Assembly: GCA_024227155.1 (NCBI GenBank)
Contig: JAAELB010000699.1
Span: 1-54,112, forward strand
DNA from: Desulfobulbaceae bacterium
GTDB lineage: Bacteria; Desulfobacterota; Desulfobulbia; Desulfobulbales; Desulfocapsaceae
Direction: 5' to 3'
Length of the DNA stretch: 54,112 bases
Shown: one piece after another, positions 25,869 through 35,220 of the stretch
Layout: every line of letters begins with the position of its first letter
Position numbering within the stretch: the stretch's first letter is position 1
Notes under the pieces: model-generated
Databases searched by the model: none
Told to the model about the DNA's origin: nothing
The model's input: only the letters and a program-made list of their open reading frames with translations
Program-made: the position numbers and the translations under genes

Positions 25869-27480
25869 GAACCTCTTCCATTGCAGCCCCAAGTGAATTG
25901 GCATTAAAAGGCTTTTGTAAGATAGAATTAACTCCAGCCACATGAGCTGCTTCGTTATCATGGCTCTCGTTCTGGGTTGTAACCATAATGACAGGCAGCA
26001 GCTTTGCTGAATATTTTTCCCTTATCATTTCTGTCAGCTGAATCCCCGTTATATCAGGCATATTAAGATCTGTCAGCACCATTAACGGCTTTTCCTTATT
26101 AAGCCATTCGATGGCTGACGCTGGAAATTCAAAGAGCACTGGATCGTATCCGAGCTCATGAAGAGTTGCTTTATAGATATTAAGAATCATTCTGGAATCA
26201 TCCACTGCTACAACCTTAGGGCGAACGGTCTCCTCTTCGTCACCTGATATCTTTCTGGCAAATTCATCATGCCCTGCCTGCCTAAGAAGTGCCAGGTAAT
26301 GTTTTCGAATATCCCTGTGGGTATGTGGCAGATAAATGAGTGCAAGTTCTTCAAATAACTCATCCTCCGCCAGACTTAGGAATATATTATCAACCTGAGC
26401 ATTAACTATAATTTTTGCAATATGTCGTGCTTCTTCCTCAGAACCACGTAGCAGGTTCTTGATTCCGGCACCGAGTATGGATGAAAAATTTTTATCAATT
26501 GCACGGGCAGCTGCCACACACACATGATCCTCACGATCGGTAAGGCCAGCGGTGAGGGTATACGCCCCCTTCCTCAACGGCAACAGAGCCAGAGCCTCAT
26601 AGGCTGCAAATCTCACGTTAGCACTCTTTGGCTCGTTTGTGAGCAGTTTTCTGATAGGCACCACGGACGATTCATCGCCAATATCACCTAAGACATTCAA
26701 GGTATGTATTAGAAAATCTGGATCATCGCGAAGCAGATTTTCTATGAGCACCGGCACTGCCTTAGGCCCAATACGTACCAGTTCAGATTTGGCAAAAGTA
26801 CGCATATGAGCATAATGAGATCGTATCGTGTCGTTAAGTTTTTCCAGGGAAATCTGATCCTGCACCTCGGTGAAAATGGTAAGAATCATATAATCGATCT
26901 CATTATCGGTACCCATCCTTTCTGCAAGCCGGTGCATTGCTGTAGACGTACCAACCTGCCCTAATGAACGAATTGCCACAATGATCAATTCCCTGTTTGC
27001 TGCGTAGAGAAAATCAGTCAGGGTGCTAATTGCATCCGGGTCCCCTATTAGCCCCAGGGTCTCAATTATGAGATGTATCTCAGAATCATCTTCTGACGCT
27101 GACACAAGTTGCAGCAACTGGGGCATGGCGTCCTCCATCCGAAGCTCACCAACAAGTCTGATAAGTTCCATCTTATTGGTGATATCTTTGGAGGATAAAA
27201 AACTAAGGAGCTTATCAGGGTAAGCGAGGAGAATAGAGAGCAGGGTCTCACGGACTATGGGCATTTCATCGGCCACTGCCACTTTATGATTCAAAACGTA
27301 AATAAAAAGGGGTACCGCAAACTCAACGTCAGCTCTTGACAGTAAATAAATCAATTTGTGTCGAGTGCCGGTATCTACCTGATCGAGGCACGACAGAACC
27401 AGCTGGGCCTTTAAAGCATCCCCGGTTTTAATATTTTCCTGAAGCTCTTCAATCATATGTTGCGGGTTTAGTTCGGACAT
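25858..27480 (-). CDS. HEAT-repeat protein with C-terminal receiver domain
   Basis: A 540-residue cytosolic protein. Residues about 40-400 are a run of HEAT-like repeats (for example LIRLVGELRMEDAMPQLLQL, IIETLGLIGDPDAISTL, LNVLGDIGDESSVVPIR), a scaffold for protein contacts. Residues from about 422 are a CheY-like receiver with AVDDSRM, LTDLNMP (phosphoacceptor Asp near 470), VTTQNE and QKPF. There is no DNA-binding or enzymatic output, so phosphorylation probably changes what the repeat scaffold binds. No kinase is adjacent. Two hairpins at 27601-27648 lie in its likely leader. Confidence 0.88.
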   Translation of the reverse strand: MSELNPQHMIEELQENIKTGDALKAQLVLSCLDQVDTGTRHKLIYLLSRADVEFAVPLFIYVLNHKVAVADEMPIVRETLLSILLAYPDKLLSFLSSKDITNKMELIRLVGELRMEDAMPQLLQLVSASEDDSEIHLIIETLGLIGDPDAISTLTDFLYAANRELIIVAIRSLGQVGTSTAMHRLAERMGTDNEIDYMILTIFTEVQDQISLEKLNDTIRSHYAHMRTFAKSELVRIGPKAVPVLIENLLRDDPDFLIHTLNVLGDIGDESSVVPIRKLLTNEPKSANVRFAAYEALALLPLRKGAYTLTAGLTDREDHVCVAAARAIDKNFSSILGAGIKNLLRGSEEEARHIAKIIVNAQVDNIFLSLAEDELFEELALIYLPHTHRDIRKHYLALLRQAGHDEFARKISGDEEETVRPKVVAVDDSRMILNIYKATLHELGYDPVLFEFPASAIEWLNKEKPLMVLTDLNMPDITGIQLTEMIREKYSAKLLPVIMVTTQNESHDNEAAHVAGVNSILQKPFNANSLGAAMEEVLKG

Positions 27481-27600
27481 GCTTTTCCCATCTTTCTGTT
27501 GTTTTTAAAGAAATTAAATCCCATTTAACATGGCACACAGTTAAATTGTAAATTGAGCCATCGCAAGCCTCCGTCTATCTTAGCACATGCACAACTCTAT

Positions 27601-27648
27601 TGTCTATGAGTAGACACAGGTCTCCTTGGTTGCATCCAGGGAGACCTG
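27601..27648. repeat. Two tandem hairpins between CoADR and HEAT-REC genes
   Basis: TGTCTA/TAGACA (27601-27616) directly abuts CAGGTCTCC/GGAGACCTG (27617-27648, 14-base loop). On the minus strand they follow the CoADR-rhodanese stop by 22 bases and precede HEAT-REC by about 120 bases. There is no T run, so they may be a factor-dependent terminator, an mRNA-processing site or a leader element. Confidence 0.55.
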
Positions 27649-27670
27649 GCAAGATAACAACAATTGAACC

Positions 27671-29398
27671 TTACGAAGCCGGTATCCAATCGCCTCCCAT
27701 TCGGCGGATTATATTAAAACCACCGGGTAAAACCATAGTCTCTGTGACACCTACAGACTCAAGAAAAACCTGAGTTTCAAAAGATCTCGAGCCAGCATTG
27801 CAAAAAATAACACACTTTTTATCTTGAGGAAGTTCAGCGAATCTCTCTCTCACCTGATCATAGGGAAGTGTAATCCAGAAATCAGCACCAAACTGTTCAA
27901 TAAATGGTTCAGCCTCGGATTGATGCCGTACGTCCACAACTACCCAATCCGGATGTGTGTCTCGATTCTCCATCCATTGACAGAATTCTACAACATCAAT
28001 CTGGTGCATCCTCCCACCGCAGATGTTATCAGCAATATATGCCGCAGCATTAATGGGATCTATCGCAGGTGAAAATGGTGGGGAATAGGCCATTTCAATG
28101 TTACCAAAATCATCAATAGTCGCACCGGCTGAAATAGCAACGGCCGCCGCATCAATCCGTGCAGAAAGCCCGTCATTAACTGGACCCGTACCCTGTAGTC
28201 CAAGAACCCGCCTTGATTTTCGATCAAACACAAGGCCCAGACATATTACCTGTTGCCCCGGGTAAAAATGAGCCCGATCTGCAGGTGAAGACAGAGTGAT
28301 ATCCGCGTCATATCCGGCCGCAAGAGCTGCAGCCAGGCTCAACCCGACAGCACCGAGTGATACATCAAAAGCCTTTATAATAAAACTGCCAACCCCACCT
28401 TTAAAGGAAGATGGGATACCCGCCATATTATCTCCGGCAACGCGCCCTTCCTTGTTGGCCATGGAACCAAAAGGAGCAATAAATTTCCTCCCAGAGACAA
28501 GATTTGTAATTTCGACACAATCCCCGGCTGCATAAATATCAGGATCCGAGGTCTGCATCCGCTCATTGACAATTATTCCTCCAGTTCCACCCACAGCCAA
28601 ACCGGCCTCAACAGCCAGTTCAGATCTGGCCCTGATGCCGGTGGCCATTATCACAATGTCTGTTTCAAGAGTTCGCGTACCTGTACGAACAGCAACAGCC
28701 TTTCCATCTTTGACTATAATTTCCTCAGCACCTTCACCCAACAACACATCTACATTATTATCACGGAGGTTCTTTTCAAAAATTCGTGCCATTGGAGCGT
28801 CAACAATCATCGGCAACAACTGATCCTGAAACTCAACCAGACTGGTTTCCACTCCCCAGAGATCACTAAAGGCCTCGGCCATTTCAATACCGATGGCACC
28901 TCCACCCACAACAACGGCCTTACCAACCTTTCCCTTAGCCAGCATCTCTTTAATTGCTATGGCTTTATGAAGATCACTGATGGTAAAGACGTTGTCTGCA
29001 TCATTTCCAGGGATTGGCAATTTCACCGGCTGACTCCCGGTTGCAAGCATCAGGGTATCATATTCTAAACTGCACCTCTCCCCGCTCTGCAAATTTTCAA
29101 CCAGTACAGTTTTATTGGCTCGATCAATTGAAACAGCGCGGGTTGAAGTTAATGTTTCCACACCCTTGGCCTTCTCAAAAAATGATTCATTACGCACCAT
29201 ATGAAAACTAGTGGATCTGAGCTCCGATTCATCTGACACATCACCGGCAACATAATAGGGTATTCCGCAACCGCCATAGGAGATCAGGCTATCTTGATCG
29301 ACAACAGTCACCTTAGCATCTGGCAAAAGTCGTTTCACCCTGCATGCCGCCTTGGGTCCAGCCGCTACCCCACCAATTATTACAATTCTTTTTCCCAT
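27671..29398 (-). CDS. CoA-disulfide-reductase-like flavoprotein with rhodanese domain
   Basis: A 575-residue fusion. Residues 1-450 are a pyridine-nucleotide-disulfide oxidoreductase: FAD motif IVIIGGVAAGPKAACR, the redox cysteine in SYGGCGIPYYVAGDV, the NADH motif VVVGGGAIGIEMAEAF and YAAGDCVE. Residues about 470-575 are a rhodanese domain with VVDVRHQSEAEPF and catalytic CNAGSRS. This layout matches CoADR-Rhd/NAD(P)H polysulfide reductases that shuttle persulfide from rhodanese to flavin. ATG at 29398 is chosen because GAGGTG lies 8 bases upstream. It fits sulfur metabolism, but the physiological substrate is inferred. Confidence 0.9.
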   Translation of the reverse strand: MGKRIVIIGGVAAGPKAACRVKRLLPDAKVTVVDQDSLISYGGCGIPYYVAGDVSDESELRSTSFHMVRNESFFEKAKGVETLTSTRAVSIDRANKTVLVENLQSGERCSLEYDTLMLATGSQPVKLPIPGNDADNVFTISDLHKAIAIKEMLAKGKVGKAVVVGGGAIGIEMAEAFSDLWGVETSLVEFQDQLLPMIVDAPMARIFEKNLRDNNVDVLLGEGAEEIIVKDGKAVAVRTGTRTLETDIVIMATGIRARSELAVEAGLAVGGTGGIIVNERMQTSDPDIYAAGDCVEITNLVSGRKFIAPFGSMANKEGRVAGDNMAGIPSSFKGGVGSFIIKAFDVSLGAVGLSLAAALAAGYDADITLSSPADRAHFYPGQQVICLGLVFDRKSRRVLGLQGTGPVNDGLSARIDAAAVAISAGATIDDFGNIEMAYSPPFSPAIDPINAAAYIADNICGGRMHQIDVVEFCQWMENRDTHPDWVVVDVRHQSEAEPFIEQFGADFWITLPYDQVRERFAELPQDKKCVIFCNAGSRSFETQVFLESVGVTETMVLPGGFNIIRRMGGDWIPAS

Positions 29399-29563
29399 CT
29401 TCAATTCACCTCAATTAAAATCATGATATTACCTTCATCTTTATCGATTCAACATTGAACTGAGTCCCGGCTTATTTTTCATATTACGGGATAGTTTTAG
29501 TCATATGAACATTAAACAGACAAAAATGACAATACCACTTTGGCCGATTTCTGCAAAAGATAA

Positions 29564-30382
29564 TCAATCAGATTCACTTCTTAAACCTTCAAGGCGAAGT
29601 CGATGACGCTTATCGAAAAGGACTCTACCAGTGGCCCAAATTGCACCCACAACACCAAAGCCGGTACCGGCAGCAATGAGAAACATCACCAGAATTTGAT
29701 ATTTAACCGCCTCAACAGGGGGAGTGCCTCCAAGTATCTGGCCCGTCATCATTCCGGGTAAACTAACGAGGCCCGCTGCAGCCATGGAATTGATAATTGG
29801 CATCATCCCGGTTCGCATACAATCTTTACGAATACCCTGACTAGCGTGCTGCCATGTCTGGCCCAGCAGCAAACGTTGCTCAACCTCGCCTTTTCTCAAA
29901 TACAGCTGGTCAGTCATCCTGTCCATGGCAAGAGAAACCCCGGTCATGGTGTTACCCAGCAACATCCCCAAAAGTGGAATCGCGTATTGCGGTGCATACC
30001 AGGGTTCTACCTCAATGACCACAGTCAGGGCGAGAAAGGTGATGGAAAAGGAAGAGACAAACATAGACAGAGTACTAATAGCATAGCCGCCAACACCCCG
30101 TATTTTCCGTTTTTGCCTCGCCCACACCTCACGGCCTGCGGCAAAAAGCATCACCGTAGACATCAAAAAAATCAGAGCCACATTTGAGCTTTCAAAAAGG
30201 ACACGCAGAACAAGGCCAATCAGCAGAAGCTGGGCTGTCATTCTGGCGGAAAAAACAATTATCTTCGACTCAAGCCCAAGGCTCATATAAAGACTAAGAC
30301 CAGCAAGGACCAGCATAAGCCCTGAAGCCATAAACAGATCAACAGTTGTGAGGCTGACAACAGCCATAGTCTCACTTCCCAT
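29564..30382 (-). CDS. fetB: FetB-like ABC transporter permease (UPF0014)
   Basis: A 272-residue inner-membrane protein with about seven hydrophobic segments and the UPF0014/FetB signatures EPWYAPQYAIPLLGMLLGNTM, GVSLAMDRM and SLPGMMTGQILGGTPP followed by QILVMFLI. In E. coli FetAB exports iron and protects against oxidative stress; that function is assumed here. It starts four bases after fetA. The start is uncertain: GGAGG lies 15 bases upstream of ATG 30382, and an in-frame ATG at 30367 is possible. Confidence 0.88.
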   Translation of the reverse strand: MGSETMAVVSLTTVDLFMASGLMLVLAGLSLYMSLGLESKIIVFSARMTAQLLLIGLVLRVLFESSNVALIFLMSTVMLFAAGREVWARQKRKIRGVGGYAISTLSMFVSSFSITFLALTVVIEVEPWYAPQYAIPLLGMLLGNTMTGVSLAMDRMTDQLYLRKGEVEQRLLLGQTWQHASQGIRKDCMRTGMMPIINSMAAAGLVSLPGMMTGQILGGTPPVEAVKYQILVMFLIAAGTGFGVVGAIWATGRVLFDKRHRLRLEGLRSESD

Positions 30383-30386
30383 AGTA

Positions 30387-31019
30387 CTAACCGGTTTCCT
30401 CCGATGCTTTTAAAAGTGTATTTTTCTCCATTACTAATACCCTGTCCGCAACACGGCTGAGTTGCAGAGCATCATGGCTGACCCACATTGTGGTAAGATT
30501 ACTATTTTGTTGTTTTCTCTTAAGGTACACTTCCAGCAGTTCCGTATGGTACGGATCAAGGCCTGAAGAGGGTTCGTCAAGCAACAGGACCTGGGGCCCG
30601 CTTTGCAAGGATCGGAGCAATGCCAGTCTTTGCTTCTCACCGGTGGAAAGTCTCGACACCTGCCATTGTAAGACCTCAGGTGGTAAACCGAGCTGAACAA
30701 GATCCTCTTCAACAGACTCAATATTTTTATTTTCAAGACTAAAATGTGCACCGACAAGATCGTACCACCAATAAGAATCAGTCGGCAGCAGCGTGACCAT
30801 AGTGCGCCAATCCGGAGCCTCCACCTTATCACGTGATATTCCGTTTAAGGATACTGTTCCAGTGGAAAGGATAAGATCTGTCAAAGCTCTAAACAGCTGA
30901 CTCTTACCTATTCCAGAGCGCCCGCTCAGGCCAACACACTCTCCTCTTCTTATTGAAAAAGAGAAAGGTCCTTTATCAAGAAACTGAAGTTTTTCGACCT
31001 GTAACCTATGCTCGTTCAT
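30387..31019 (-). CDS. fetA: FetA-like ABC transporter ATPase
   Basis: A compact 210-residue ABC ATPase with Walker A GLSGRSGIGKSQLFRAL, signature RLSTGEKQRLALLRSLQ and Walker B VLLLDEPSSGLDPYHTE, followed by the switch histidine VSHDALQL. It pairs with the FetB-like permease four bases downstream. Its ATG overlaps the stop of the upstream sensor kinase by four bases (ATGA), indicating translational coupling. The substrate is assumed to be iron or another metal by family. Confidence 0.88.
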   Translation of the reverse strand: MNEHRLQVEKLQFLDKGPFSFSIRRGECVGLSGRSGIGKSQLFRALTDLILSTGTVSLNGISRDKVEAPDWRTMVTLLPTDSYWWYDLVGAHFSLENKNIESVEEDLVQLGLPPEVLQWQVSRLSTGEKQRLALLRSLQSGPQVLLLDEPSSGLDPYHTELLEVYLKRKQQNSNLTTMWVSHDALQLSRVADRVLVMEKNTLLKASEETG

Positions 31020-32482
31020 GATTGTAAAGGCATGGTAATTACGAAAGTGGTTCCCATCCCTTCCTGGCTCTCAACACGTATTTCAGCTCCATGGCTCTCT
31101 ATGATGCTTTTTGTAATTGCAAGCCCGAGCCCGGTTCCTTTATGTCTATCGGTGAAAAATGGTTTGAAGATTTGGTTACATTTATCCTCAGACATTCCAG
31201 GACCACTATCTCCAATGACAACTTCGGTGACACCTGTCTGGGAGCGGTGTGTGGTAACTTTAAGCTCACCACCTTCCGGCATCGCCTGCAGACTGTTTAT
31301 AAGAATATTTAATAATGCCCGGTAGAAGAGATTTTTATCGATATTATTTTCAGGCAATCCCGGTGCAAGGTCAAACACAAGGTCAATCCGCTTGTTTTTC
31401 AGCTCCTGGGAAAGAAATTCGAGAACTTTCCGCACTATGGTATTGACGCTGCAGGGTTCAAGATGTGCTTTTTGAGGTTTGGCAAAATCCAGGAATTCGA
31501 CAACGATATTGTTTAACCGCACCGTCTCATCCACAACGATCTGGGCAAGGTGCTCATTTCCTGGAGCAATTTTCTGGATCCGTTTTGCAAGTATTTCAGC
31601 GGTGCTCCTGACAATACCTAAAGGGCTTTTAATCTCATGACTTACGGTGGCCACCATGGTGCCCAGGTGGGCTAATCTTTCCGCCTGATTGAGTTTTTCT
31701 TCCAGTCTCTGACGCTCCAGTGCCCGCTTTTCAATTTTTTCGCCGGCCCTTGAGACAATATAGCGTAACACCAGAAAGAGTATGCCCATCAACACGCTCG
31801 ATACAATAATTATGCGTCCTTGAAACCTGATAATATTTGCATAACTCCGTGACAGATCTTTTTCGATCTCAATGACCCCCATGATTAGCTGCCCTTCATC
31901 CCCGTCTCTGCGAACCTGACGGAAGGGAATAAAGGTTTTCAACTGACAATGAACTCTTTCTGTAATATGCACCAGGCTGAGAACGGATCCATTGTAATTA
32001 AGTTTTGAGTTAGGAATCCCTTCAAGTGCTTTATAATATTCTACTGCCCCTATATCTTTTTTGCCGACCAGTTCAGGCAGAGTCGAGTAAGAAATGATGT
32101 TCATACTCGAGTCATATATTGTAACAGAATCAATTTCCAAGCCCTGGGTAATACTCTTGATAACGGCATCAAGCATATCAAATTGTTCCGGTTTTCTAAG
32201 AGCGATCCCCCCGTATCTGATAACCGCCGGAAGCACAAATCTTCTGAACACCTGCTGGTTAATGTTCTCAGCTAGAAGTAGAGAATACTCCTCATTCTGT
32301 TCGAGCATAATTTTCCTGGCATTATTGGAAATAAACCAGGAGAGTAGAAGGGTAAAGACAAGAATTACCGCCAGGCTGGAAAACGAGAAATATTTAACCA
32401 GCGTAAAAGAGCCAAGCCCTGATTTAGCAGTAAGATTCGAAGAGGATGCGGTTGAACCCTGACGTGAGTCTCCGGATGTCAT
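31016..32482 (-). CDS. Membrane sensor histidine kinase coupled to fetAB
   Basis: A 488-residue kinase with two membrane helices (about 30-52 and 245-265) bracketing a periplasmic sensor of about 190 residues with a Cache/PAS-like look (SVTIYDSSMNIISYS). The HisKA box is TVSHEIKSPLGIVRSTAEI. The HATPase domain has LLNILINSLQAMPEGG, DSGPGMS and GTGLGLAITKSII. It resembles ZraS/AtoS-type kinases, which partner with NtrC-type regulators. No response regulator gene is adjacent. Coupling to fetAB suggests it senses a metal or oxidative signal. It lies about 90 bases downstream of ftsZ behind a stem-loop. Confidence 0.9.
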   Translation of the reverse strand: MTSGDSRQGSTASSSNLTAKSGLGSFTLVKYFSFSSLAVILVFTLLLSWFISNNARKIMLEQNEEYSLLLAENINQQVFRRFVLPAVIRYGGIALRKPEQFDMLDAVIKSITQGLEIDSVTIYDSSMNIISYSTLPELVGKKDIGAVEYYKALEGIPNSKLNYNGSVLSLVHITERVHCQLKTFIPFRQVRRDGDEGQLIMGVIEIEKDLSRSYANIIRFQGRIIIVSSVLMGILFLVLRYIVSRAGEKIEKRALERQRLEEKLNQAERLAHLGTMVATVSHEIKSPLGIVRSTAEILAKRIQKIAPGNEHLAQIVVDETVRLNNIVVEFLDFAKPQKAHLEPCSVNTIVRKVLEFLSQELKNKRIDLVFDLAPGLPENNIDKNLFYRALLNILINSLQAMPEGGELKVTTHRSQTGVTEVVIGDSGPGMSEDKCNQIFKPFFTDRHKGTGLGLAITKSIIESHGAEIRVESQEGMGTTFVITMPLQS

Positions 32483-32522
32483 TTGTTATACCCCAGAGAA
32501 GGTGGAATGGTTTCTTCGTAAT

Positions 32523-32549
32523 AAAGGGCCTCCGGAATGGAGACCCTTT
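32523..32549 (-). terminator. Stem-loop after ftsZ
   Basis: AAAGGG..CTCC pairs with GGAG..CCCTTT with one mismatch around a five-base loop, 27 bases after the ftsZ stop. The T run is poor, so termination may be partial and some read-through into the kinase-fetAB genes is possible. Confidence 0.5.
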
Positions 32550-32575
32550 ATCAAGCAAAATATATAGCCAGTGGA

Positions 32576-33802
32576 TCAGTTGGCTTTTTTACGCAGATAG
32601 GTCGGCGTTTCCAGGTAGTCATCGTTCCAGTTAAGAGAACTCGACGCCTTCCCCTCGGGCACATTGGAAGCTCCGAGATTATCAAGTGAATCAAAATTTG
32701 ATCCAGGCAATCTGGCAACTTTTGGGTTTTTATTTGGTGCGGCAAGGGTGCCCTTTTTAACCGGTTCAGGCTCTTTTCGTGGAGCTGCCGGCTTTTGGTT
32801 CATGTGATCCTCAACAGGATTTATGGTCTTCTGCTGCTCGATCATTCCACCCACACCTGTAGCAATAACAGTTACCTGCAACTCATCTCCCAGGGCATCA
32901 TCATAGAGAGCACCGATAACAACCTTAGCCTCATCATCCACCTTATCCTGGATAAGTGCTGATGCTTCCATAAATTCGGCCATGGTGAAACTCTCTTCTG
33001 ATGCTGATATATTTATCAGCAACCCGCGAGCTCCATCAATACCAAAATCTTCAAGGAGCTGATTGTCTATTGCCTTCCTTGCAGCCTCAGAAGCACGACC
33101 TTCGCCTGTTGCTTCCCCCGAACCCATTATTGCGGGGCCGACCTCTTTCATCACCGTCCGTAAATCGGCAAAATCGGCATTTATAAGACCCGGAACGTTG
33201 ATCAGATCTGTGATCCCTTTAACGGCCTGGAGCAAAACATTGTCCGCCATGGAGAGCATATCGGATAGCTTACTGTTCTTCTGCATGATCGACAACAGTC
33301 TATCATTTGGAACAGTTATGATTGTATCGGCATACTTTTGCAGTTCATCCCAACCCTCTTCAGCATTTTTGGACCGGAACTTACCTTCAAAACTAAAGGG
33401 TTTTGTGACAACAGCGACAGTAAGTGCTCCCAGCTCTTTACTTGCCTTGGCAACAACCGGTGCAGCTCCGGTACCCGTTCCACCGCCTAGACCTGCGGTG
33501 ACAAATACCATGTCACTTCCCCTCAGAGTCTCTTTGATCTCTTCAAGGGATTCCATCGCTGCCATACTACCTGTTTCCGGATCAGCGCCCGCTCCAAGAC
33601 CTTTGGTAATACTCGGCCCAATCTGTAAACATACATCGGCCTGGGACTGATTCAAGGCCTGCTGGTCAGTGTTCGCGGCAATAAACTCTACCCCCTGGAG
33701 CCTGTTGGCAACCATGGTATTAATTGCATTACCACCACCACCACCTACTCCAAAAACTTTAACCACCGCAACACTTTCTGATTCCGCCATCCTAAACGGC
33801 AT
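32576..33802 (-). CDS. ftsZ: FtsZ, tubulin-like division GTPase
   Basis: FtsZ of about 408 residues that polymerises at mid-cell to form the Z ring. Visible are VKVFGVGGGGGNAINTM, the tubulin signature GLGGGTGTGAAPVVA, the T7 loop INADFADL and the C-terminal peptide ETPTYLRKKAN that binds FtsA. A linker of about 70 residues rich in P, K and E (MNQKPAAPRKEPEPVKK) precedes the peptide. ATG at 33802 is preferred over the frame back to 33835, since GGGGG lies 5 bases upstream. It is the last gene of the dcw cluster and all catalytic parts are intact, so division by a Z ring is expected. Confidence 0.97.
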   Translation of the reverse strand: MPFRMAESESVAVVKVFGVGGGGGNAINTMVANRLQGVEFIAANTDQQALNQSQADVCLQIGPSITKGLGAGADPETGSMAAMESLEEIKETLRGSDMVFVTAGLGGGTGTGAAPVVAKASKELGALTVAVVTKPFSFEGKFRSKNAEEGWDELQKYADTIITVPNDRLLSIMQKNSKLSDMLSMADNVLLQAVKGITDLINVPGLINADFADLRTVMKEVGPAIMGSGEATGEGRASEAARKAIDNQLLEDFGIDGARGLLINISASEESFTMAEFMEASALIQDKVDDEAKVVIGALYDDALGDELQVTVIATGVGGMIEQQKTINPVEDHMNQKPAAPRKEPEPVKKGTLAAPNKNPKVARLPGSNFDSLDNLGASNVPEGKASSSLNWNDDYLETPTYLRKKAN

Positions 33803-33873
33803 ATATACCCCCTGATCTATTACTATAACAACCACTCATTGTGGAGATAAAGTACGAATATTATAAACGTTAT

Positions 33874-33901
33874 ACTATAGCATCCCGCAGGAGCCGCTCA
33901 A
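33874..33901 (-). promoter_or_regulatory. Possible ftsZ promoter
   Basis: On the minus strand, TTGAGC, a 16-base spacer and TATAGT lie in the 115-base gap between ftsA and ftsZ, about 70 bases before the ftsZ start. A private ftsZ promoter is common in dcw clusters. It rests on motif resemblance only. Confidence 0.35.
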
Positions 33902-33917
33902 ACAAAAATTTAGAACA

Positions 33918-35210
33918 TTACATTATTTTTTTTATCCAGTCTTTCACCCTGGTCATTACAGTGCTCTCTTGTCTGGACATCTCATCTCTTTTATTTCTAC
34001 CAAACATCACTAGTCCTACTGCAGTGGTACAACGTGGGGAATGAAGGTCTTCCACCTTCCCGGATATACCCGCTGGATAACCAATGCGAACAGGCATATC
34101 AAAAATCTGTTCCGCCAGCTCCACAAGATTTGCAAGCAAAGCAGTTCCACCGGTAATCACCACACCACCGTTGATCTTGTTTTTCTGACCAGAAGCAATA
34201 AGCTCGCTGTTCATCATCTCAAGAATTTCCAAGACACGGGCTTCGAGAATGTCCACTAATACTTTTTGGGTGACTTTTCGCGGATCACGGTCACCCACAG
34301 TGGGTACATCGACGACAAGGTTTGGCTTAATGACCGAGGCAATGGCCCCGCCAAAGTCCTCCTTCAGTCGTTCTGCCTCCTGAAGAGGCGTGCGGAGCCC
34401 CACAGACAGATCGTTGGTGAGGTTATGCCCCCCCAAACCGATTTCACAGGTGTGACGAATAGTGCCATCACAAAAAACAGCAAGATCAGTAGTACCTCCA
34501 CCTATATCTATCAGTGCCACCCCTAGCTCCATCTCATCTTTACTTAAAACAGCATGGGAAGAGGCAATGGATTCGAGCACTAGCTCTGCAACCTCAAGAC
34601 CGGCTTTATTGCAACAGGTCACAAGATTATGTACTGCACCAATATCGGCGGTGACTATGTGAACATTGGTTACAAGCCGTACCCCGGTCATACCTATGGC
34701 ATTCTGAATCCCAGTGTGATCATCCACCATATACTCCTGTGGCATCACATGGATAATCTGTTGATTTTCAGAGATCTTCACGGTTCTCGCTGCGGCAATA
34801 ACTTCATCTATATCGGCCTGTTTAATCTCTCGATTATTTACAGCGACGATCCCCGGACTGTTAAAACCTTTAATATGATTCCCAGCAATACCCACATACA
34901 CATACACCGAACCAAGGTCACAGCCAGCATCCTCTTCAGCGAGTTGCACCGCCCTTCTAATAGATGTCACAGTGGACTCAATATTTACCACAACTCCTTT
35001 TTTCAAGCCCTGGGATGGTACTGTTCCTACCCCAATGATATTAACTTCATCGTCATAGGTCTCACCCACAACGCAGCAGATTTTTGTTGTGCCGATATCA
35101 AGCCCGACCACCAACTCACCAGGTTCGTACCGCTCGTGCTGACGAAGTTGACCTTCCCCTCCCAGCACATCCTCATCACCGAGTTCAAGCTCTATTTTCT
35201 TATCGTCCAT
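33918..35210 (-). CDS. ftsA: FtsA, actin-like division protein
   Basis: A 430-residue member of the actin/Hsp70 fold that tethers FtsZ to the membrane and signals to the septal machinery. It shows VVGLDIGTTKICCVVG (phosphate 1), IIGVGTVPSQGLKKGVVVNIE, ALIDIGGGTTDLAVF (phosphate 2) and GGVVITGGTALLANLVEL (adenosine motif). The C terminus KDWIKKIM is an amphipathic membrane-targeting helix. An acidic N-terminal extension of about 28 residues is unusual. It starts 10 bases after ftsQ. Confidence 0.96.
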   Translation of the reverse strand: MDDKKIELELGDEDVLGGEGQLRQHERYEPGELVVGLDIGTTKICCVVGETYDDEVNIIGVGTVPSQGLKKGVVVNIESTVTSIRRAVQLAEEDAGCDLGSVYVYVGIAGNHIKGFNSPGIVAVNNREIKQADIDEVIAAARTVKISENQQIIHVMPQEYMVDDHTGIQNAIGMTGVRLVTNVHIVTADIGAVHNLVTCCNKAGLEVAELVLESIASSHAVLSKDEMELGVALIDIGGGTTDLAVFCDGTIRHTCEIGLGGHNLTNDLSVGLRTPLQEAERLKEDFGGAIASVIKPNLVVDVPTVGDRDPRKVTQKVLVDILEARVLEILEMMNSELIASGQKNKINGGVVITGGTALLANLVELAEQIFDMPVRIGYPAGISGKVEDLHSPRCTTAVGLVMFGRNKRDEMSRQESTVMTRVKDWIKKIM

Positions 35211-35220
35211 TCGCTTCTAT

